A stretch of 64,000 bases of DNA from Arthrobacter bambusae. Lineage in GTDB: Bacteria; Actinomycetota; Actinomycetes; Actinomycetales; Micrococcaceae. Both the position numbers and the translations under genes were made by a program. The notes beneath the pieces were generated by a model that saw only the letters and a list, made by a program, of their open reading frames with translations, was not told where the DNA came from and searched no databases. Positions 42,375 through 51,922 of this stretch are shown here, in pieces (positions within the stretch are counted from its first letter, which is position 1; each line of letters opens with the position of its first letter). The stretch spans positions 62,001-126,000 of the forward strand of contig NZ_JAHHZS010000008.1 of the NCBI RefSeq assembly GCF_022606295.1, read 5' to 3'.

Positions 42375-43202
42375 TTAGTGTGGGGGCCGCCCGCCCAGTC
42401 GAATGGTGACTTTGCGTGCTGCGTCTTGGCATGCCTCGCCGAGGCTGGCGAGGGTGTCCTGCGAGACCCGGAACTTCGGCGCAGGTATGAGGACGGAGGC
42501 CACGATGTCTCCGCGGTGGTCAAAGACAGGCGAAGCAACACCGACTTCTTCGATCGACGTTTCGCCGAAATTGAAGGCCCATCCCCGGGTCACAGACTCC
42601 TTGAGCCGGATCAGGTAGGCCTCGAGGGACTCCTCGTCGAGACCGGGCAATCTGATGGAGCCGCTGCGGAGGAGCTTGCGGACGCGGTCGGCGTCTTCGG
42701 CGGCAAGAAAGACCTGCACCGATGAGCTGAGCGCCTCGTTGTAACGGGCACCCAACGGTGCGAGGTGCTTGACCTGGTGACGGCTGGCGATTTGCTCCAC
42801 GCACATGGATTCGCTCCCGTTCCACACCATGAGGGCGCTCGTCTCGCCTGTCCGTTCGCTCAGCTCGCGCAACACGGGATAGGCCACCCGGCGCTCTTCC
42901 AGCTCGGCGAGGAGCGGCCCGGCAAGGGCGATCATCCCCAGGCCCAACCGGAAGCGGCGGGACTCGGGGTCGCGCTCCACCAAGTGTTCCTGTTCGAAGG
43001 TCGCGAGGATCCGGGACACCGTGCTCTTGTGCAAGCCGATCCTGCCGGCGATCTCGGTGACACCCAGGAGGGGTTCCTCGGCGGTGAAGCTGCGCAGCAC
43101 GGCAATGGCGTTCTCAAGTACCGAAGCGCCTCTGGAATCGCCGTTGGCCGGGGTTTCACTCGTGGTTGCACGCGGTTCTGCGCGCCGTTCTGCTGAGGTC
43201 AT
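42375..43202 (-). CDS. IclR-family regulator of the creatinase operon
   Basis: A 275-residue IclR regulator. The HTH is near residues 30-75 (LENAIAVLRSFTAEEPLLGVTEIAGRIGLHKSTVSRILATFEQEHLVERD). The effector domain follows, with ALMVWNGSESMCVEQI and the typical GWAFNFGETSIEEVGVASPVFDHRGDIVASVLI near 200-235. I chose ATG 43202; a GTG at 43211 with AAAGAG upstream is possible. It lies downstream of the transporter and creatinase genes on the same strand, separated by a palindromic repeat, and probably senses creatine or a related metabolite. Confidence 0.9.
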   Translation of the reverse strand: MTSAERRAEPRATTSETPANGDSRGASVLENAIAVLRSFTAEEPLLGVTEIAGRIGLHKSTVSRILATFEQEHLVERDPESRRFRLGLGMIALAGPLLAELEERRVAYPVLRELSERTGETSALMVWNGSESMCVEQIASRHQVKHLAPLGARYNEALSSSVQVFLAAEDADRVRKLLRSGSIRLPGLDEESLEAYLIRLKESVTRGWAFNFGETSIEEVGVASPVFDHRGDIVASVLIPAPKFRVSQDTLASLGEACQDAARKVTIRLGGRPPH

Positions 43203-43230
43203 GATGGTCACTATATGGCTCTTTTAATGG

Positions 43231-43309
43231 GGACATGCCCAGCCTTGGCCAAGAGCAATGAGCATATGAGTCATATGTCCACTGCTCGGGCGCAAGGCTG
43301 GGCATGTCC
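43231..43309. repeat. GGACATGCCCAGCCTTG inverted repeat
   Basis: GGACATGCCCAGCCTTG at 43231-43247 pairs with CAAGGCTGGGCATGTCC at 43293-43309, forming a long hairpin between the creatinase and IclR genes. It belongs to the same family as the copies at 42064-42334. Confidence 0.85.
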
Positions 43310-43322
43310 ATGGGGGTGGGGG

Positions 43323-44579
43323 TCAGGCGCCGATGATGTTGTATTCCGGGCCGAAGGGGAACTTGGTGATGTTCTCGGCACCGTCTTCGCCGACCACCAG
43401 GATGTCGTGCTCCCGGTACCCGCCGGCACCCGGCTGGCCATCGAGGACGGTGATCATCGGTTCCATGGAGACCACCATTCCCGGTTCCAGAACGGTGTCG
43501 ATGTCTTCGCGCAGTTCCAGTCCGGCTTCGCGGCCGTAGTAGTGCGAGAGGACGCCGAAGGAGTGTCCGTAGCCAAAGGTGCGGTTGGCGAGCAGTCCAT
43601 GCGAAACATAGATCTCGTTGAGCTCCGCGGCGATGTCCTTGCAGACCGCCCCGGGCTTGATGAGTTCCAGTCCGCGCTTGTGCACGTCCACGTTGATGTT
43701 CCACAGCTCCAGGGAGCGTGCATCGGGTTCGCCGTAAAACAGAGTCCTTTCCAGGGCCGTGTAGTAGCCCGAGGTCATGGGGAAGCAGTTCAGCGACAGG
43801 ATGTCGTGTTCCTGGATCTTGCGGGTGGTTGCCCAGTTGTGGGCGCCGTCCGTGTTGATGCCGGACTGGAACCACACCCAGGTATCGCGGATTTCTGAGT
43901 CCGGGAACGTGCGGGCGATCTCGTGCACCATGGCCTCGGTGCCGATCAACGCCACCTCGTACTCGGTGATGCCGGCAGTGATGGCATTGCGGATCGCTTC
44001 GCCGCCGAGGTCGCCGATCCGGGCGCCGTGCTTGATGACCTCGATTTCCTCGGCGGACTTGATCATGCGCTGGCGCATCGCGGCCTGGGCGACGTCCACA
44101 AGGGTCGCTCCGGGGAAGGCGGCCTGGATCTTGTTGCGGTTGTCCAGGGGAAGGGAGTCGTCCTCGACACCCAGGCGCCGGACGTTGATCCCGCGGGTGC
44201 GCAGCACTTCCTGGATGCCGAAGATGTAGTTGTCCCGGCGCCAGTCCGTGTAGACCAGGTTGTCCCCGTAGCTGCGGCGCCACGGCATGCCGGCGTCGAT
44301 GTTGGCGGTGACCGTGACGGTGTCGTCGGCCGTGACCACCATGGCGTAGGAGCGGCCGAAGTAGGTGAACAGGAAATCGGAGTAGTACTTGATGGAGTGG
44401 TAGCTGGTCAGGACAACGGCGTCCAGTTCCTTCTCTGCCATGATCCGGCGAAGGCCCGCAAGGCGTCGCTCAAACTCTGCGTCAGAGAAGGTCAGGCAGA
44501 CCTTCTCTCCGTTGTTGAGGACCTTGAGGCGCTCAAGCTTGGTGACGTCGCTGACGGCTTCATTCTCGGTGATGGTCAT
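43323..44579 (-). CDS. Creatinase (creatine amidinohydrolase)
   Basis: A 418-residue pita-bread (M24-like) enzyme hydrolysing creatine to sarcosine and urea (EC 3.5.3.3). It matches Pseudomonas and Arthrobacter creatinases throughout: LTSYHSIKYYSDFLFTYFGRSYAMVV, MIKSAEEIEVIKHGARIGDLGGEA and QSGINTDGAHN (containing the known catalytic His). GYGHSFGVLSHYYGREAGLELREDI and GGYREHDILVVGEDGAENITKFPFGPEYNII complete the match. Metal-ligand residues of true M24 peptidases are lacking, as in creatinases. It is 32 bases downstream of a transporter gene; the sarcosine feeds the same pool as dimethylglycine oxidase. Confidence 0.95.
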   Translation of the reverse strand: MTITENEAVSDVTKLERLKVLNNGEKVCLTFSDAEFERRLAGLRRIMAEKELDAVVLTSYHSIKYYSDFLFTYFGRSYAMVVTADDTVTVTANIDAGMPWRRSYGDNLVYTDWRRDNYIFGIQEVLRTRGINVRRLGVEDDSLPLDNRNKIQAAFPGATLVDVAQAAMRQRMIKSAEEIEVIKHGARIGDLGGEAIRNAITAGITEYEVALIGTEAMVHEIARTFPDSEIRDTWVWFQSGINTDGAHNWATTRKIQEHDILSLNCFPMTSGYYTALERTLFYGEPDARSLELWNINVDVHKRGLELIKPGAVCKDIAAELNEIYVSHGLLANRTFGYGHSFGVLSHYYGREAGLELREDIDTVLEPGMVVSMEPMITVLDGQPGAGGYREHDILVVGEDGAENITKFPFGPEYNIIGA

Positions 44580-44611
44580 GGGTGGTGTTCCTTTCAATGG
44601 GTGGGTTGTTT

Positions 44612-46015
44612 TCAGTCCTGCTGCAGGGGCTTCTTGGAGGTTTCCACAGCGAAGAGGACCGCGATGAGGGAAATGACGGAGGCTGCCACGAGGTACCAGC
44701 CGGGGGCCAGTTGGTTGTGGGTCAGGCCGATGAGGAGTGTTGCCATGAACGGGGCGGTGCCGCCGAACAGGGCGTTGGAGAGATTGAAGCTGACGGCGAA
44801 GCCGCTGTAGCGGACCCTCGTGGGGAAGAGCTCGGCGAGGAAGCTGGGCAGCGTGCCGTCGTTGAGTGTAAGCATCGCGCCCAGCAGGATCTGCACCAGG
44901 ACGATGACCAGGAAATTGCCGGTATCGAGGAGCATGAACGCCGGAACGGTTAGCACCACGAACAGCACGGAAGCGGTGATGAGCATGCGCTTGCGGCCGA
45001 ACCTGTCCGATGCGATCCCGGTCAGGAAAATGAATCCGATATAGCTGAGGAGGGCAATCGTCGTGGCCAGGAACGATTCGGCTGCGCCGAAGTGAAGCTC
45101 CTCGGAAAGGTACGTGGGCATATAGCTGAGGATCACGTAGAACCCGACGGCGTTGAGCAGCACGGCGCCCGTCGCAATGATCAGCTGCTTGCGGTACGTC
45201 TTGAACATGGCGAAGGCCGGAGCCTTGACCGCGGTGTCCTTCGCGGCCATTTCGCGGAATGCCGGGGTGTCCTCGAGTTTGGTGCGGATGTAGCGGCCAA
45301 TCAGGCCCATCGGGGCTGCCAGGAGGAAGGGCAGGCGCCAGCCCCACTCGCCGAGCTGGTCGGCGCTCAGCACCGAACTGAGCAGCGCCGCCAGCAGGGA
45401 TCCGAGCAGCAGGCCTGCCGCTGTACTGGCGGGTACGACGGCGGCATAGAGTCCGCGTCGATTGGCCGGTGCGTATTCCACCAGGAAGGCTGAGGCACCC
45501 GCGTATTCGCCTGCTGCCGAGAAGCCTTGAACAACGCGGACGAGCAGCAGGAGGACCGGCGCCATGACGCCGATGGTGTTGTAGCCGGGGATCAGTGCGA
45601 TGCAGAACGTTGCCACGGACATGAGCACGATCGACAGGGAGAGTGCCTGTTTGCGTCCGAGGCGGTCACCGATGTGGCCCCAGATGAATCCGCCCAGTGG
45701 ACGGACGAAGAACGAGACGGCGAAGACGCCGAACGTGGCGAGCAGGGCTGTCTGCCGGTCCGATGCGGGGAAGAAGACGGTCGAGATAATCCCGGCAAGG
45801 TAGCCGTAGACGGCGTAGTCGAACCACTCGACGAAGTTGCCGATGAAGCTGGCAGTGATGACTCGGCGTCGGGTGTCTTTACTGACTGTGTGGCTGTCGG
45901 CTGGCTTTGGTGTGCCGCCCGGGGCGGCTGTCGCATCGGGAAGGCCGGATCCGCCTTTGGATCCGGCATGAGCGCTTCCCGGGATTGCTGCGACGGAGGA
46001 TGTTTCGTTTTTCAT
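44612..46015 (-). CDS. MFS transporter of the metabolite:H+ symporter (ProP-like) type
   Basis: A 467-residue major facilitator protein with a 55-residue hydrophilic N-terminal tail and 12 predicted helices. VITASFIGNFVEWFDYAVYGYLAG opens the first helix as in ProP/ShiA/KgtP symporters. GHIGDRLGRKQALSLSIVLM is the MFS loop 2-3 signature and GIASDRFGRKRMLITASVL the second-half copy. It is co-transcribed with creatinase, so creatine or a related guanidino compound or betaine is the probable substrate. The start ATG 46015 has GGTGG upstream. Confidence 0.88.
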   Translation of the reverse strand: MKNETSSVAAIPGSAHAGSKGGSGLPDATAAPGGTPKPADSHTVSKDTRRRVITASFIGNFVEWFDYAVYGYLAGIISTVFFPASDRQTALLATFGVFAVSFFVRPLGGFIWGHIGDRLGRKQALSLSIVLMSVATFCIALIPGYNTIGVMAPVLLLLVRVVQGFSAAGEYAGASAFLVEYAPANRRGLYAAVVPASTAAGLLLGSLLAALLSSVLSADQLGEWGWRLPFLLAAPMGLIGRYIRTKLEDTPAFREMAAKDTAVKAPAFAMFKTYRKQLIIATGAVLLNAVGFYVILSYMPTYLSEELHFGAAESFLATTIALLSYIGFIFLTGIASDRFGRKRMLITASVLFVVLTVPAFMLLDTGNFLVIVLVQILLGAMLTLNDGTLPSFLAELFPTRVRYSGFAVSFNLSNALFGGTAPFMATLLIGLTHNQLAPGWYLVAASVISLIAVLFAVETSKKPLQQD

Positions 46016-46036
46016 GAATCCACCAAGAACTTTGGG

Positions 46037-46093
46037 GTTGCATTCAACGCAACGCTGTTGCACCAGAATAGATGTGTCGTGCATCACCGTCAA
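46037..46093 (-). promoter_or_regulatory. Promoter and IclR-type operator of the creatinase operon
   Basis: On the minus strand TTGACG (46088-46093), a 17-base spacer and TATTCT (46065-46070) make a strong promoter. Immediately downstream, the palindrome GTTGCGTTGAATGCAAC (46037-46053, minus) shares TTGCGTnnnnnGCAA with the betaine-demethylase control region. An overlapping GCAACGCTGTTGC (46049-46061) adds a second palindrome. Confidence 0.7.
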
Positions 46094-46110
46094 GGGCTTC
46101 CGGTAACTAT

Positions 46111-46174
46111 CCAACTGTCTCGCAATAGATGTCGTCATGGACGCTCAAAACGACAACAAGTGCGAGCTGGTTGG
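46111..46174. repeat. Dispersed CAACTGACTCGCA hairpin element (copy 3, degenerate)
   Basis: CCAACTGTCTCGCA at 46111 and TGCGAGCTGGTTGG ending at 46174, with inner GATGTCGTC and AACGACAAC, correspond to the two copies at 19686 and 37119. This one has several mismatches and lies just upstream of the creatinase-operon promoter. Confidence 0.7.
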
Positions 46175-46244
46175 GGAGGGTGGCGCACTCACTGCAACAT
46201 GGTTGCTTTCTTTGGGTGGAATCTCGGTCCGGAATGCAAAAAAG

Positions 46245-46278
46245 AAGCTCCCCGGATCCAGGGATCCGGGGAGCTTCA
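46245..46278 (-). terminator. Terminator of the choline/betaine operon
   Basis: GAAGCTCCCCGGATC pairs with GATCCGGGGAGCTTC around a short loop. On the minus strand it is followed by TTTTTTGC. It ends the long operon that finishes with the betaine-binding protein gene 18 bases before. Confidence 0.85.
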
Positions 46279-46295
46279 AAGCAAGCGTGAAAGGA

Positions 46296-47270
46296 CTATT
46301 TGAGCCAGGCAGCCACCACATCCGGGTGGGCATCCACCCATTTCTTGGCAGCGGCATCGGGCTTCATGCCGCCCTGGATGTCCGTTGCGACGGAGTTCTG
46401 GTCCGCGTTGGTCCATGAGAAGGCCTTGAGCAGTTTCGCGGCGGGAGAACCGCTGTCCGCAAACTTCTTGGCCATCACTTTGTTCAACTTGTAGTCGGGG
46501 TAGTCGCAGGCCACCTTCTCGGCGTCGGCATCGCAGCCCGGAGTGTAGGCGGGCAGGCTGACCTTCTTGAGGGGGACCTCGGAAAGGAACCATTGAGGCT
46601 CGTAGAAGTACCCCAGCAGCGGCGTCTTGTTCTTCTCCGCCGTACGGAACGACTGGATCAATGCTGCTTCCGAACCGGAGAAGACCACTTTGTAGTCGAG
46701 GCCTAGATTCTTGACGAGGGCTTCATCGTTGGTGACGAACGCCGGGTCGCCATCCAGTACCTGGCCTTTGCCGCCCGACTCGGACGTGGCAAACAGGGAC
46801 GCGTATTTGTTCAGGTTCTTGCTGTCCAGGATGTCCGGGTATTTCTGGACCATCCATGGTGGTACGTACCAGCCGATATGCCCTTCGTTGCCCGTGGGAC
46901 CAGCATCCACCGCAACCTTCTGGTCGGTGATGTACTGCTTTGCGAGGTCCTCGTGACCCCAGTTCTCAAGGATGACGTCGACTTCACCCGAGCCGAAGCC
47001 CTGCCAGGAAATCTGTTCCGACAGGTCCTTCTGGACTACAGTGCAACCGAGTTTGTTTTGGGCTATGTAGCTGTAAACAGCCGCATTTGCCGTGTAGCCC
47101 ACCCATGCGTTGAGGGCCACGTTGACGGTTCCGCAGGGGGTGCCCGAAGCACCGGCTGCGGCCGCCTGATTGACTGTTGCGCCGCCGCAGCCGGCTAGCA
47201 ACAGGGCGGCAGCGACGGTTCCGGCGAGCGTGGGAATTGTTCGTTTCAACAGCAGTCCAGCTTTACTCAT
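46296..47270 (-). CDS. Glycine betaine/choline ABC transporter substrate-binding lipoprotein
   Basis: A 324-residue OpuAC-type binding protein. The lipoprotein signal ends LLLAGC with Cys at residue 28. The domain starts GTVNVALNAWVGYTANAAVYSYIAQNKLGC and includes WQGFGSGEVDVILENWGHED, GHIGWYVPPWMVQKYPDI, and tryptophan and tyrosine residues suited to a quaternary-amine cage. ATG 47270 has AAGGAG upstream. It follows the permease gene and is last in the operon, so it supplies the uptake specificity for betaine or choline. Confidence 0.93.
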   Translation of the reverse strand: MSKAGLLLKRTIPTLAGTVAAALLLAGCGGATVNQAAAAGASGTPCGTVNVALNAWVGYTANAAVYSYIAQNKLGCTVVQKDLSEQISWQGFGSGEVDVILENWGHEDLAKQYITDQKVAVDAGPTGNEGHIGWYVPPWMVQKYPDILDSKNLNKYASLFATSESGGKGQVLDGDPAFVTNDEALVKNLGLDYKVVFSGSEAALIQSFRTAEKNKTPLLGYFYEPQWFLSEVPLKKVSLPAYTPGCDADAEKVACDYPDYKLNKVMAKKFADSGSPAAKLLKAFSWTNADQNSVATDIQGGMKPDAAAKKWVDAHPDVVAAWLK

Positions 47271-47326
47271 GGTTGGATCTCCTTGGGTGGGGCAGTGTGT
47301 TGGGGGAGTGCGTGAGACTGTGCCCG

Positions 47327-49360
47327 TTAGTGGGCGGGTGATTTTGCCGAAGGGACTTTTCGGACGGGGTTGGCTGCGGCAGCCTGGGTCATGCGATCCA
47401 ACAGGATGCCGAGGAAAACGATGGCCAGGCCTGCGGCGAGGCCCTTGCCGAACAGCGAACTCTGGACAAAGCCGGCAACGACGTCGTACCCAAGGCCGCC
47501 CGCTCCGACCAGCGCTCCGACTACCACCATGGCGAGGACGTAGATCAGGCCCTGGTTGGCCGCGAGGGCCAGGGATTGCCGAGCCATGGGCAGCTGGACC
47601 TTCGTGATGACCTGCCAGGGAGTTGAGCCGCTGGACACGGCAGCTTCCATGACGGTGGGCGAAATTGCGGCGATGCCGTCGGCCGTGATCTTGATGGCCA
47701 CCGGCGCCGCGTAGATGATGCCGGCAATGATGGCGGTGAACCGTGTGGCGCCGAAGAGGCCCAGGAACGGAACGAGGTAGACGAAAGCCGGCATGGTCTG
47801 TCCGGCGTCGAGCATGGGCCGCATGAGCTGGTCCACTTTGTCGGACCTGCCCATGGCCACGCCGAAGATGACGCCCAGGACCATGACCACTGCGGTGGCA
47901 ACGAGGGTTCCTGCCAGGGTGACCATGGCATCGCTCCACAGGCCCAGGTAAATGATCACGGCCAAGCACGTTGCCGTGACCGCTGCCAACTTCCAGCCGC
48001 CGAGGGCAAACGCCGCCACGACGATCACGGCAACCAGGAGGTAGAAAGGCGTCTCTGTCAGGAGTGACTGGAACGGGTTGAGGATCCCGTTCGTGACTGC
48101 CTCACGGAAGGACACCGTAAAGAGGTAGAGGTTGGTCTGGAGCCATTCGCTCGCGGAGCTCACTCCGCTGACAAAGGCCGGTCCAATGTTGAGATCCTTC
48201 GGGAAGGCAGCGGCCCAGAGCATCGTCCGGGACAACTGGACCGTGACGAGCACCACAAGAAAACTGACGGCCAGCAGAATGTACCTCATTCGCCGCGATA
48301 TCCGGCGTCTGCGGTTTGCTCCGGGTTCGGCCCGGCGGCTTGCGGCCGTGGTCACGCGGTCCAGCACAATGGCCAGCAGGACGATCGACAGTCCGGCATT
48401 GACCGCCGTGCCGACGTCGAGCGACTGCAGGGCGCGGATAACCACCTGTCCCAGCCCGGGGGCAGCGATCAGCGCCGCGATGGTCACCATGGACAGCGCG
48501 GCCATGGTGCTTTGGTTGATCCCCATGACGATGGTGCGCCGAGCGAGCGGGAGCTGCAGGGTGACGAGCCGCTGCCAACCGGTGGTTCCCAAGGAGTCGG
48601 AGGCTTCGCGGGTGTTTTCCGGGATGCATCGGATGCCATGCGCCGTCAGTCGGATGACGGGCGGTGCTGCGTAGATCACGGTGGCGATCACGGCGGAGGC
48701 GGGTCCGATCAGGAAGATGAGGGCCAGCGGTGCCAGGTAAACGAAGGTGGGAAGGGTCTGCATGAAGTCGAGGACGGGGGTGATTACTTTGGCAACCCGG
48801 CCGTAGACTCCTGCGAGGACTCCGAGGGGGATGCCGAGAGCCAAGGTGAAGAGCACGGCTGTGAGGACGAGGGCGAAGGTGTAAGCCGCTTCCGTAAACA
48901 GCCCCTGAAGGCCGAAGAAGACGAAGGCGGCTGCTGTCAGCAGGGCCACGCGGGCGTTGCCCACCGCCAAGGCGATCCAGCTGAGCAGCGCGACGGTTCC
49001 CAGCCAGCCGATTTCCGGCAGCCGAAGCCCGGTGGTGCTGGCGGCGAAAACGCCGATGAACAGGTTTGCGACGGCGTCGACGGCGGCCCGGAGGGGTGTG
49101 AAAACGTACTGGAAGACGGGATTGTCGGCCCGGTTTGAGGCCACCCAGGCATTGAATTGGTTGAGGGAGCGGTGGAGGTCGGTGAGCTCCGAAGCCGGCA
49201 GCGTGAGGGTCGCCGTGCCGTGGAGGAACAGGAATCCGACGAGCCAGACGACGCCGGCCCCGCCCAGAAGCAGGGTGCGGCGGCTTAACCGCTTGCGCGG
49301 TGCGCGGACGGAAACGAGGCCGGTCTGAACCGGGGCGCGATCGCGGACGAGTGTGGACAT
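47327..49360 (-). CDS. Glycine betaine ABC permease with two fused ProW-type domains
   Basis: A 677-residue permease in which two ProW/OpuAB-like units are fused. Each unit has several helices and a copy of the ATPase-contact region: first QTLPTFVYLAPLALIFLIGPASAVIATVIYAAPPVIRLTAHGIR (about 200-245), second QTMPAFVYLVPFLGLFGATRFTAIIAGIIYAAPVAIKITADGI (about 515-560). The single polypeptide can therefore form the whole channel that is a homodimer of separate subunits elsewhere. It starts one base into the ATPase stop (TGATG). Confidence 0.93.
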   Translation of the reverse strand: MSTLVRDRAPVQTGLVSVRAPRKRLSRRTLLLGGAGVVWLVGFLFLHGTATLTLPASELTDLHRSLNQFNAWVASNRADNPVFQYVFTPLRAAVDAVANLFIGVFAASTTGLRLPEIGWLGTVALLSWIALAVGNARVALLTAAAFVFFGLQGLFTEAAYTFALVLTAVLFTLALGIPLGVLAGVYGRVAKVITPVLDFMQTLPTFVYLAPLALIFLIGPASAVIATVIYAAPPVIRLTAHGIRCIPENTREASDSLGTTGWQRLVTLQLPLARRTIVMGINQSTMAALSMVTIAALIAAPGLGQVVIRALQSLDVGTAVNAGLSIVLLAIVLDRVTTAASRRAEPGANRRRRISRRMRYILLAVSFLVVLVTVQLSRTMLWAAAFPKDLNIGPAFVSGVSSASEWLQTNLYLFTVSFREAVTNGILNPFQSLLTETPFYLLVAVIVVAAFALGGWKLAAVTATCLAVIIYLGLWSDAMVTLAGTLVATAVVMVLGVIFGVAMGRSDKVDQLMRPMLDAGQTMPAFVYLVPFLGLFGATRFTAIIAGIIYAAPVAIKITADGIAAISPTVMEAAVSSGSTPWQVITKVQLPMARQSLALAANQGLIYVLAMVVVGALVGAGGLGYDVVAGFVQSSLFGKGLAAGLAIVFLGILLDRMTQAAAANPVRKVPSAKSPAH

Positions 49361-50394
49361 CACGCCGCAACTTCCGTGCTGCGGATGACCGACAAGATGC
49401 TGTCGCGGTCGATCTGGCCGGTGATCTTGCCGGAGTCTTCCACCAGGACAGGGCACGATGAGTTCATGACGGTGGGAATGGCGTCGCGGATGATCGTGCC
49501 TGCGCTCAGGACCGGAGCATCCCCGGGAGTGCCTAGTGCTACGGGATCGGTGATCCACTTGAGTGTCAGGACATCCGCGCGAGGCACCTCGGAGACGAAG
49601 TCGGCGATGTATTTGTCCGCAGGCGATCCGACGAGATCGTCGCCTGTGCCGCATTGGACCGTCTCCCCGTTCCGCATGATCAGGATGCGGTCCCCGAGTT
49701 TGAGCGCTTCGGAAAGGTCGTGGGTGACGAAAACCATCGTCTTTCCCATTTCTTTGTGCAGCCGGATGACCTCCGCCTGCATATCGCGCCGGATGAGCGG
49801 GTCCAAGGCGGAGAACGGTTCGTCGAAGAGGATAGTGTCCGGATCGCCTGCCAAGGCGCGGCCAAGTCCGACGCGCTGTTGCATTCCGCCGGAGAGTTGA
49901 TCGGGGAAATGCTGCTCGTAACCTTTGAGGCCTACGAGCTCGATGATTTCGCGGGACCTGGCATAGCGCTCGTTCTTGGCGGCGCCACGGATCTGCAGCC
50001 CGTAGGACACGTTGTCCAGCACGGTGCGGTGCGGCAGGAGGCCGAAATGCTGGAAGACCATGGACATTTTTCGCCGACGCAGCTCCCGAAGCTCGCCGGT
50101 TCCCGCTTGCATCACGTCCTTGCCGTCCACCAGGACGCTCCCCGACGTCGGTTCGATGAGCCGGGTGAGGCACCGGATCAGGGTGGACTTTCCTGATCCG
50201 GACAGGCCCATGACGACGAACACTTCGCCCTTCGCGACGTCGAAGTTCATGTCGCGCACTGCGGCATTGCACCCTGTGCGTTCAAGCAATTCGGCCGAGC
50301 TCAAAGCCGAGAGCCCGGGATCCTTGGGGATCTTTTCACCTCCGGGGCCGAAGACCTTCCAGAGGTTGCGCACTGATATGTCAGGACTGCTCAT
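49360..50394 (-). CDS. Glycine betaine ABC transporter ATP-binding protein (ProV/OpuAA type)
   Basis: A 344-residue ATPase. It begins [44 protein letters not shown], the ProV-type start. Walker [10 protein letters not shown] is near residues 63-71, the signature [16 protein letters not shown] near 165, Walker [13 protein letters not shown] near 186, then [18 protein letters not shown]-terminal region with CBS-like segments (about 280-340) probably senses ionic strength in osmotically regulated family members. ATG 50394 has AGGAG upstream and overlaps the aldehyde dehydrogenase stop. Confidence 0.94.
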   Translation of the reverse strand: MSSPDISVRNLWKVFGPGGEKIPKDPGLSALSSAELLERTGCNAAVRDMNFDVAKGEVFVVMGLSGSGKSTLIRCLTRLIEPTSGSVLVDGKDVMQAGTGELRELRRRKMSMVFQHFGLLPHRTVLDNVSYGLQIRGAAKNERYARSREIIELVGLKGYEQHFPDQLSGGMQQRVGLGRALAGDPDTILFDEPFSALDPLIRRDMQAEVIRLHKEMGKTMVFVTHDLSEALKLGDRILIMRNGETVQCGTGDDLVGSPADKYIADFVSEVPRADVLTLKWITDPVALGTPGDAPVLSAGTIIRDAIPTVMNSSCPVLVEDSGKITGQIDRDSILSVIRSTEVAA

Positions 50395-51914
50395 TGCTGT
50401 ACTCCTGCCTGTGACGGCTCGAACCAATGGCTGGGCCCGGGGCTGATGTTTTGCCAGATGTGCTTCGTTTCTCGGTATTCGGCCAAGCCCGCGAGCCCCA
50501 ATTCACGGCCATTGCCGGACTGTCCGAAGCCGCCCCATTCGGCCTGCGGAACGTACGGGTGGTAGTCGTTGATCCAGACCGTCCCGTGGCGCAACGCTTC
50601 GGAGACCCGCTGGGCTTTCGATGCGTCTGCCGTCCACACGGCGCCGGCCAGTCCGTAGACGGTGTCGTTGGCCAGCCGGACGGCCTCTTCCTCGGTGGTG
50701 AATGCTTCCACCGTCATGACGGGGCCAAAGGATTCCTCTTGGACCACGCGCATCGAGGTGCTGCACCCGTCCAGCACGGTGGGCGGGTAGAAGCTGCCAC
50801 CGGCCAACTCCGGGCTGTCCGGAATGAAGCCGCCGCACAGCAGCCGGGCGCCTTCCGCAAGCCCGGCCTGCACATAGGCGTGGACCTTGTCCCGGTGGGC
50901 GGTGGAGATCAGCGGGCCTGTCTGGGCTTCCTGGTCGAAGGGCCCGCCCAGCCGGATCCGGCGGGCACGGCGCACCACTTCGGCTACGAATTCCTCGTGG
51001 ATGGACTCTTCGACGATGAGCCTGGCCCCTGCCGAGCAGACCTGGCCGGAATTCAGGAAGACGGCCGTCAAGGCGTTGTCGATGGCGGCTTCCCGGTCGG
51101 CGTCGGCGAACACGATGTTCGGGTTCTTGCCGCCGAGCTCGAGGGCCACTCGCTTGACCGTCTGCGCTGCCGCCACCATGATCCGCTTGCCGGTTTCAAG
51201 CCCGCCCGTGAACGAGACCAGATCGACCCGGGGATCCGAGCTAAGTACCGCCCCCACTTCAGTTCCCGTTCCGGTCACGAGGTTCGCGACACCGTCTGGC
51301 ACCCCTGCTTCCCGCAGGGTGTCCATGAGCAGGATGGACGTGGAGGGTGTCAGCTCACTGGGCTTGAGGACAAATGTGTTGCCGGCCAAGAGCGCAGGTG
51401 CAACCTTCCACGAAGCCTGCAGGAGCGGGTAGTTCCACGGCGTGATGAGCCCGCAGACTCCTACGGGTGCATGGACGACCCGGCTGATGGCGCCGGGCCG
51501 GCCGGTATCGACCACACGGCCCGCGTCCGTGCCTGCCACGCTGCCGTAGTAGCGGAAGCAGGCTATGACGTCGTCGATGTCGTATTCGGCTTCGACCAGC
51601 CGTTTGCCGGTGTCGAGGGCTTCGGCCGCGGCGTAGCCGGCTTTGTCCCGCTGCAGCAGGCCGGCTACGCGGAGCAGGATCGCGCCGCGTTCCAGCTCGG
51701 GCATGCCCGGCCAGAGGCCGTCGTCGAACGCTTTCCGGGCGCTCGCCACGGCGGCCTCGGCATCGGCCGCGGTGCACTCCGCGACGTCGGCAACGTGCGT
51801 GCCGTCCGCCGGGCAGCTGATGCTCCGGGTGCTTCCGCTGGACTGCTGCCAAGCGCCGTCGACATAGCTGCCGCGCACTGTTGTTTGGATCTGTGAAAGT
51901 TGTGGGCTGTTCAT
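50391..51914 (-). CDS. betB: Betaine aldehyde dehydrogenase
   Basis: A 507-residue NAD(P)-dependent aldehyde dehydrogenase. [72 protein letters not shown] and the catalytic Cys in [12 protein letters not shown] (near residue 300) are present, with [27 protein letters not shown] near the end. The neighbours, choline dehydrogenase upstream and betaine ABC transporter downstream, identify the substrate as betaine aldehyde. It starts at ATG 51914 after AAGGAG, eight bases from the previous stop. Confidence 0.93.
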   Translation of the reverse strand: MNSPQLSQIQTTVRGSYVDGAWQQSSGSTRSISCPADGTHVADVAECTAADAEAAVASARKAFDDGLWPGMPELERGAILLRVAGLLQRDKAGYAAAEALDTGKRLVEAEYDIDDVIACFRYYGSVAGTDAGRVVDTGRPGAISRVVHAPVGVCGLITPWNYPLLQASWKVAPALLAGNTFVLKPSELTPSTSILLMDTLREAGVPDGVANLVTGTGTEVGAVLSSDPRVDLVSFTGGLETGKRIMVAAAQTVKRVALELGGKNPNIVFADADREAAIDNALTAVFLNSGQVCSAGARLIVEESIHEEFVAEVVRRARRIRLGGPFDQEAQTGPLISTAHRDKVHAYVQAGLAEGARLLCGGFIPDSPELAGGSFYPPTVLDGCSTSMRVVQEESFGPVMTVEAFTTEEEAVRLANDTVYGLAGAVWTADASKAQRVSEALRHGTVWINDYHPYVPQAEWGGFGQSGNGRELGLAGLAEYRETKHIWQNISPGPSHWFEPSQAGVQQ

Positions 51915-51922
51915 GCCGCTCC

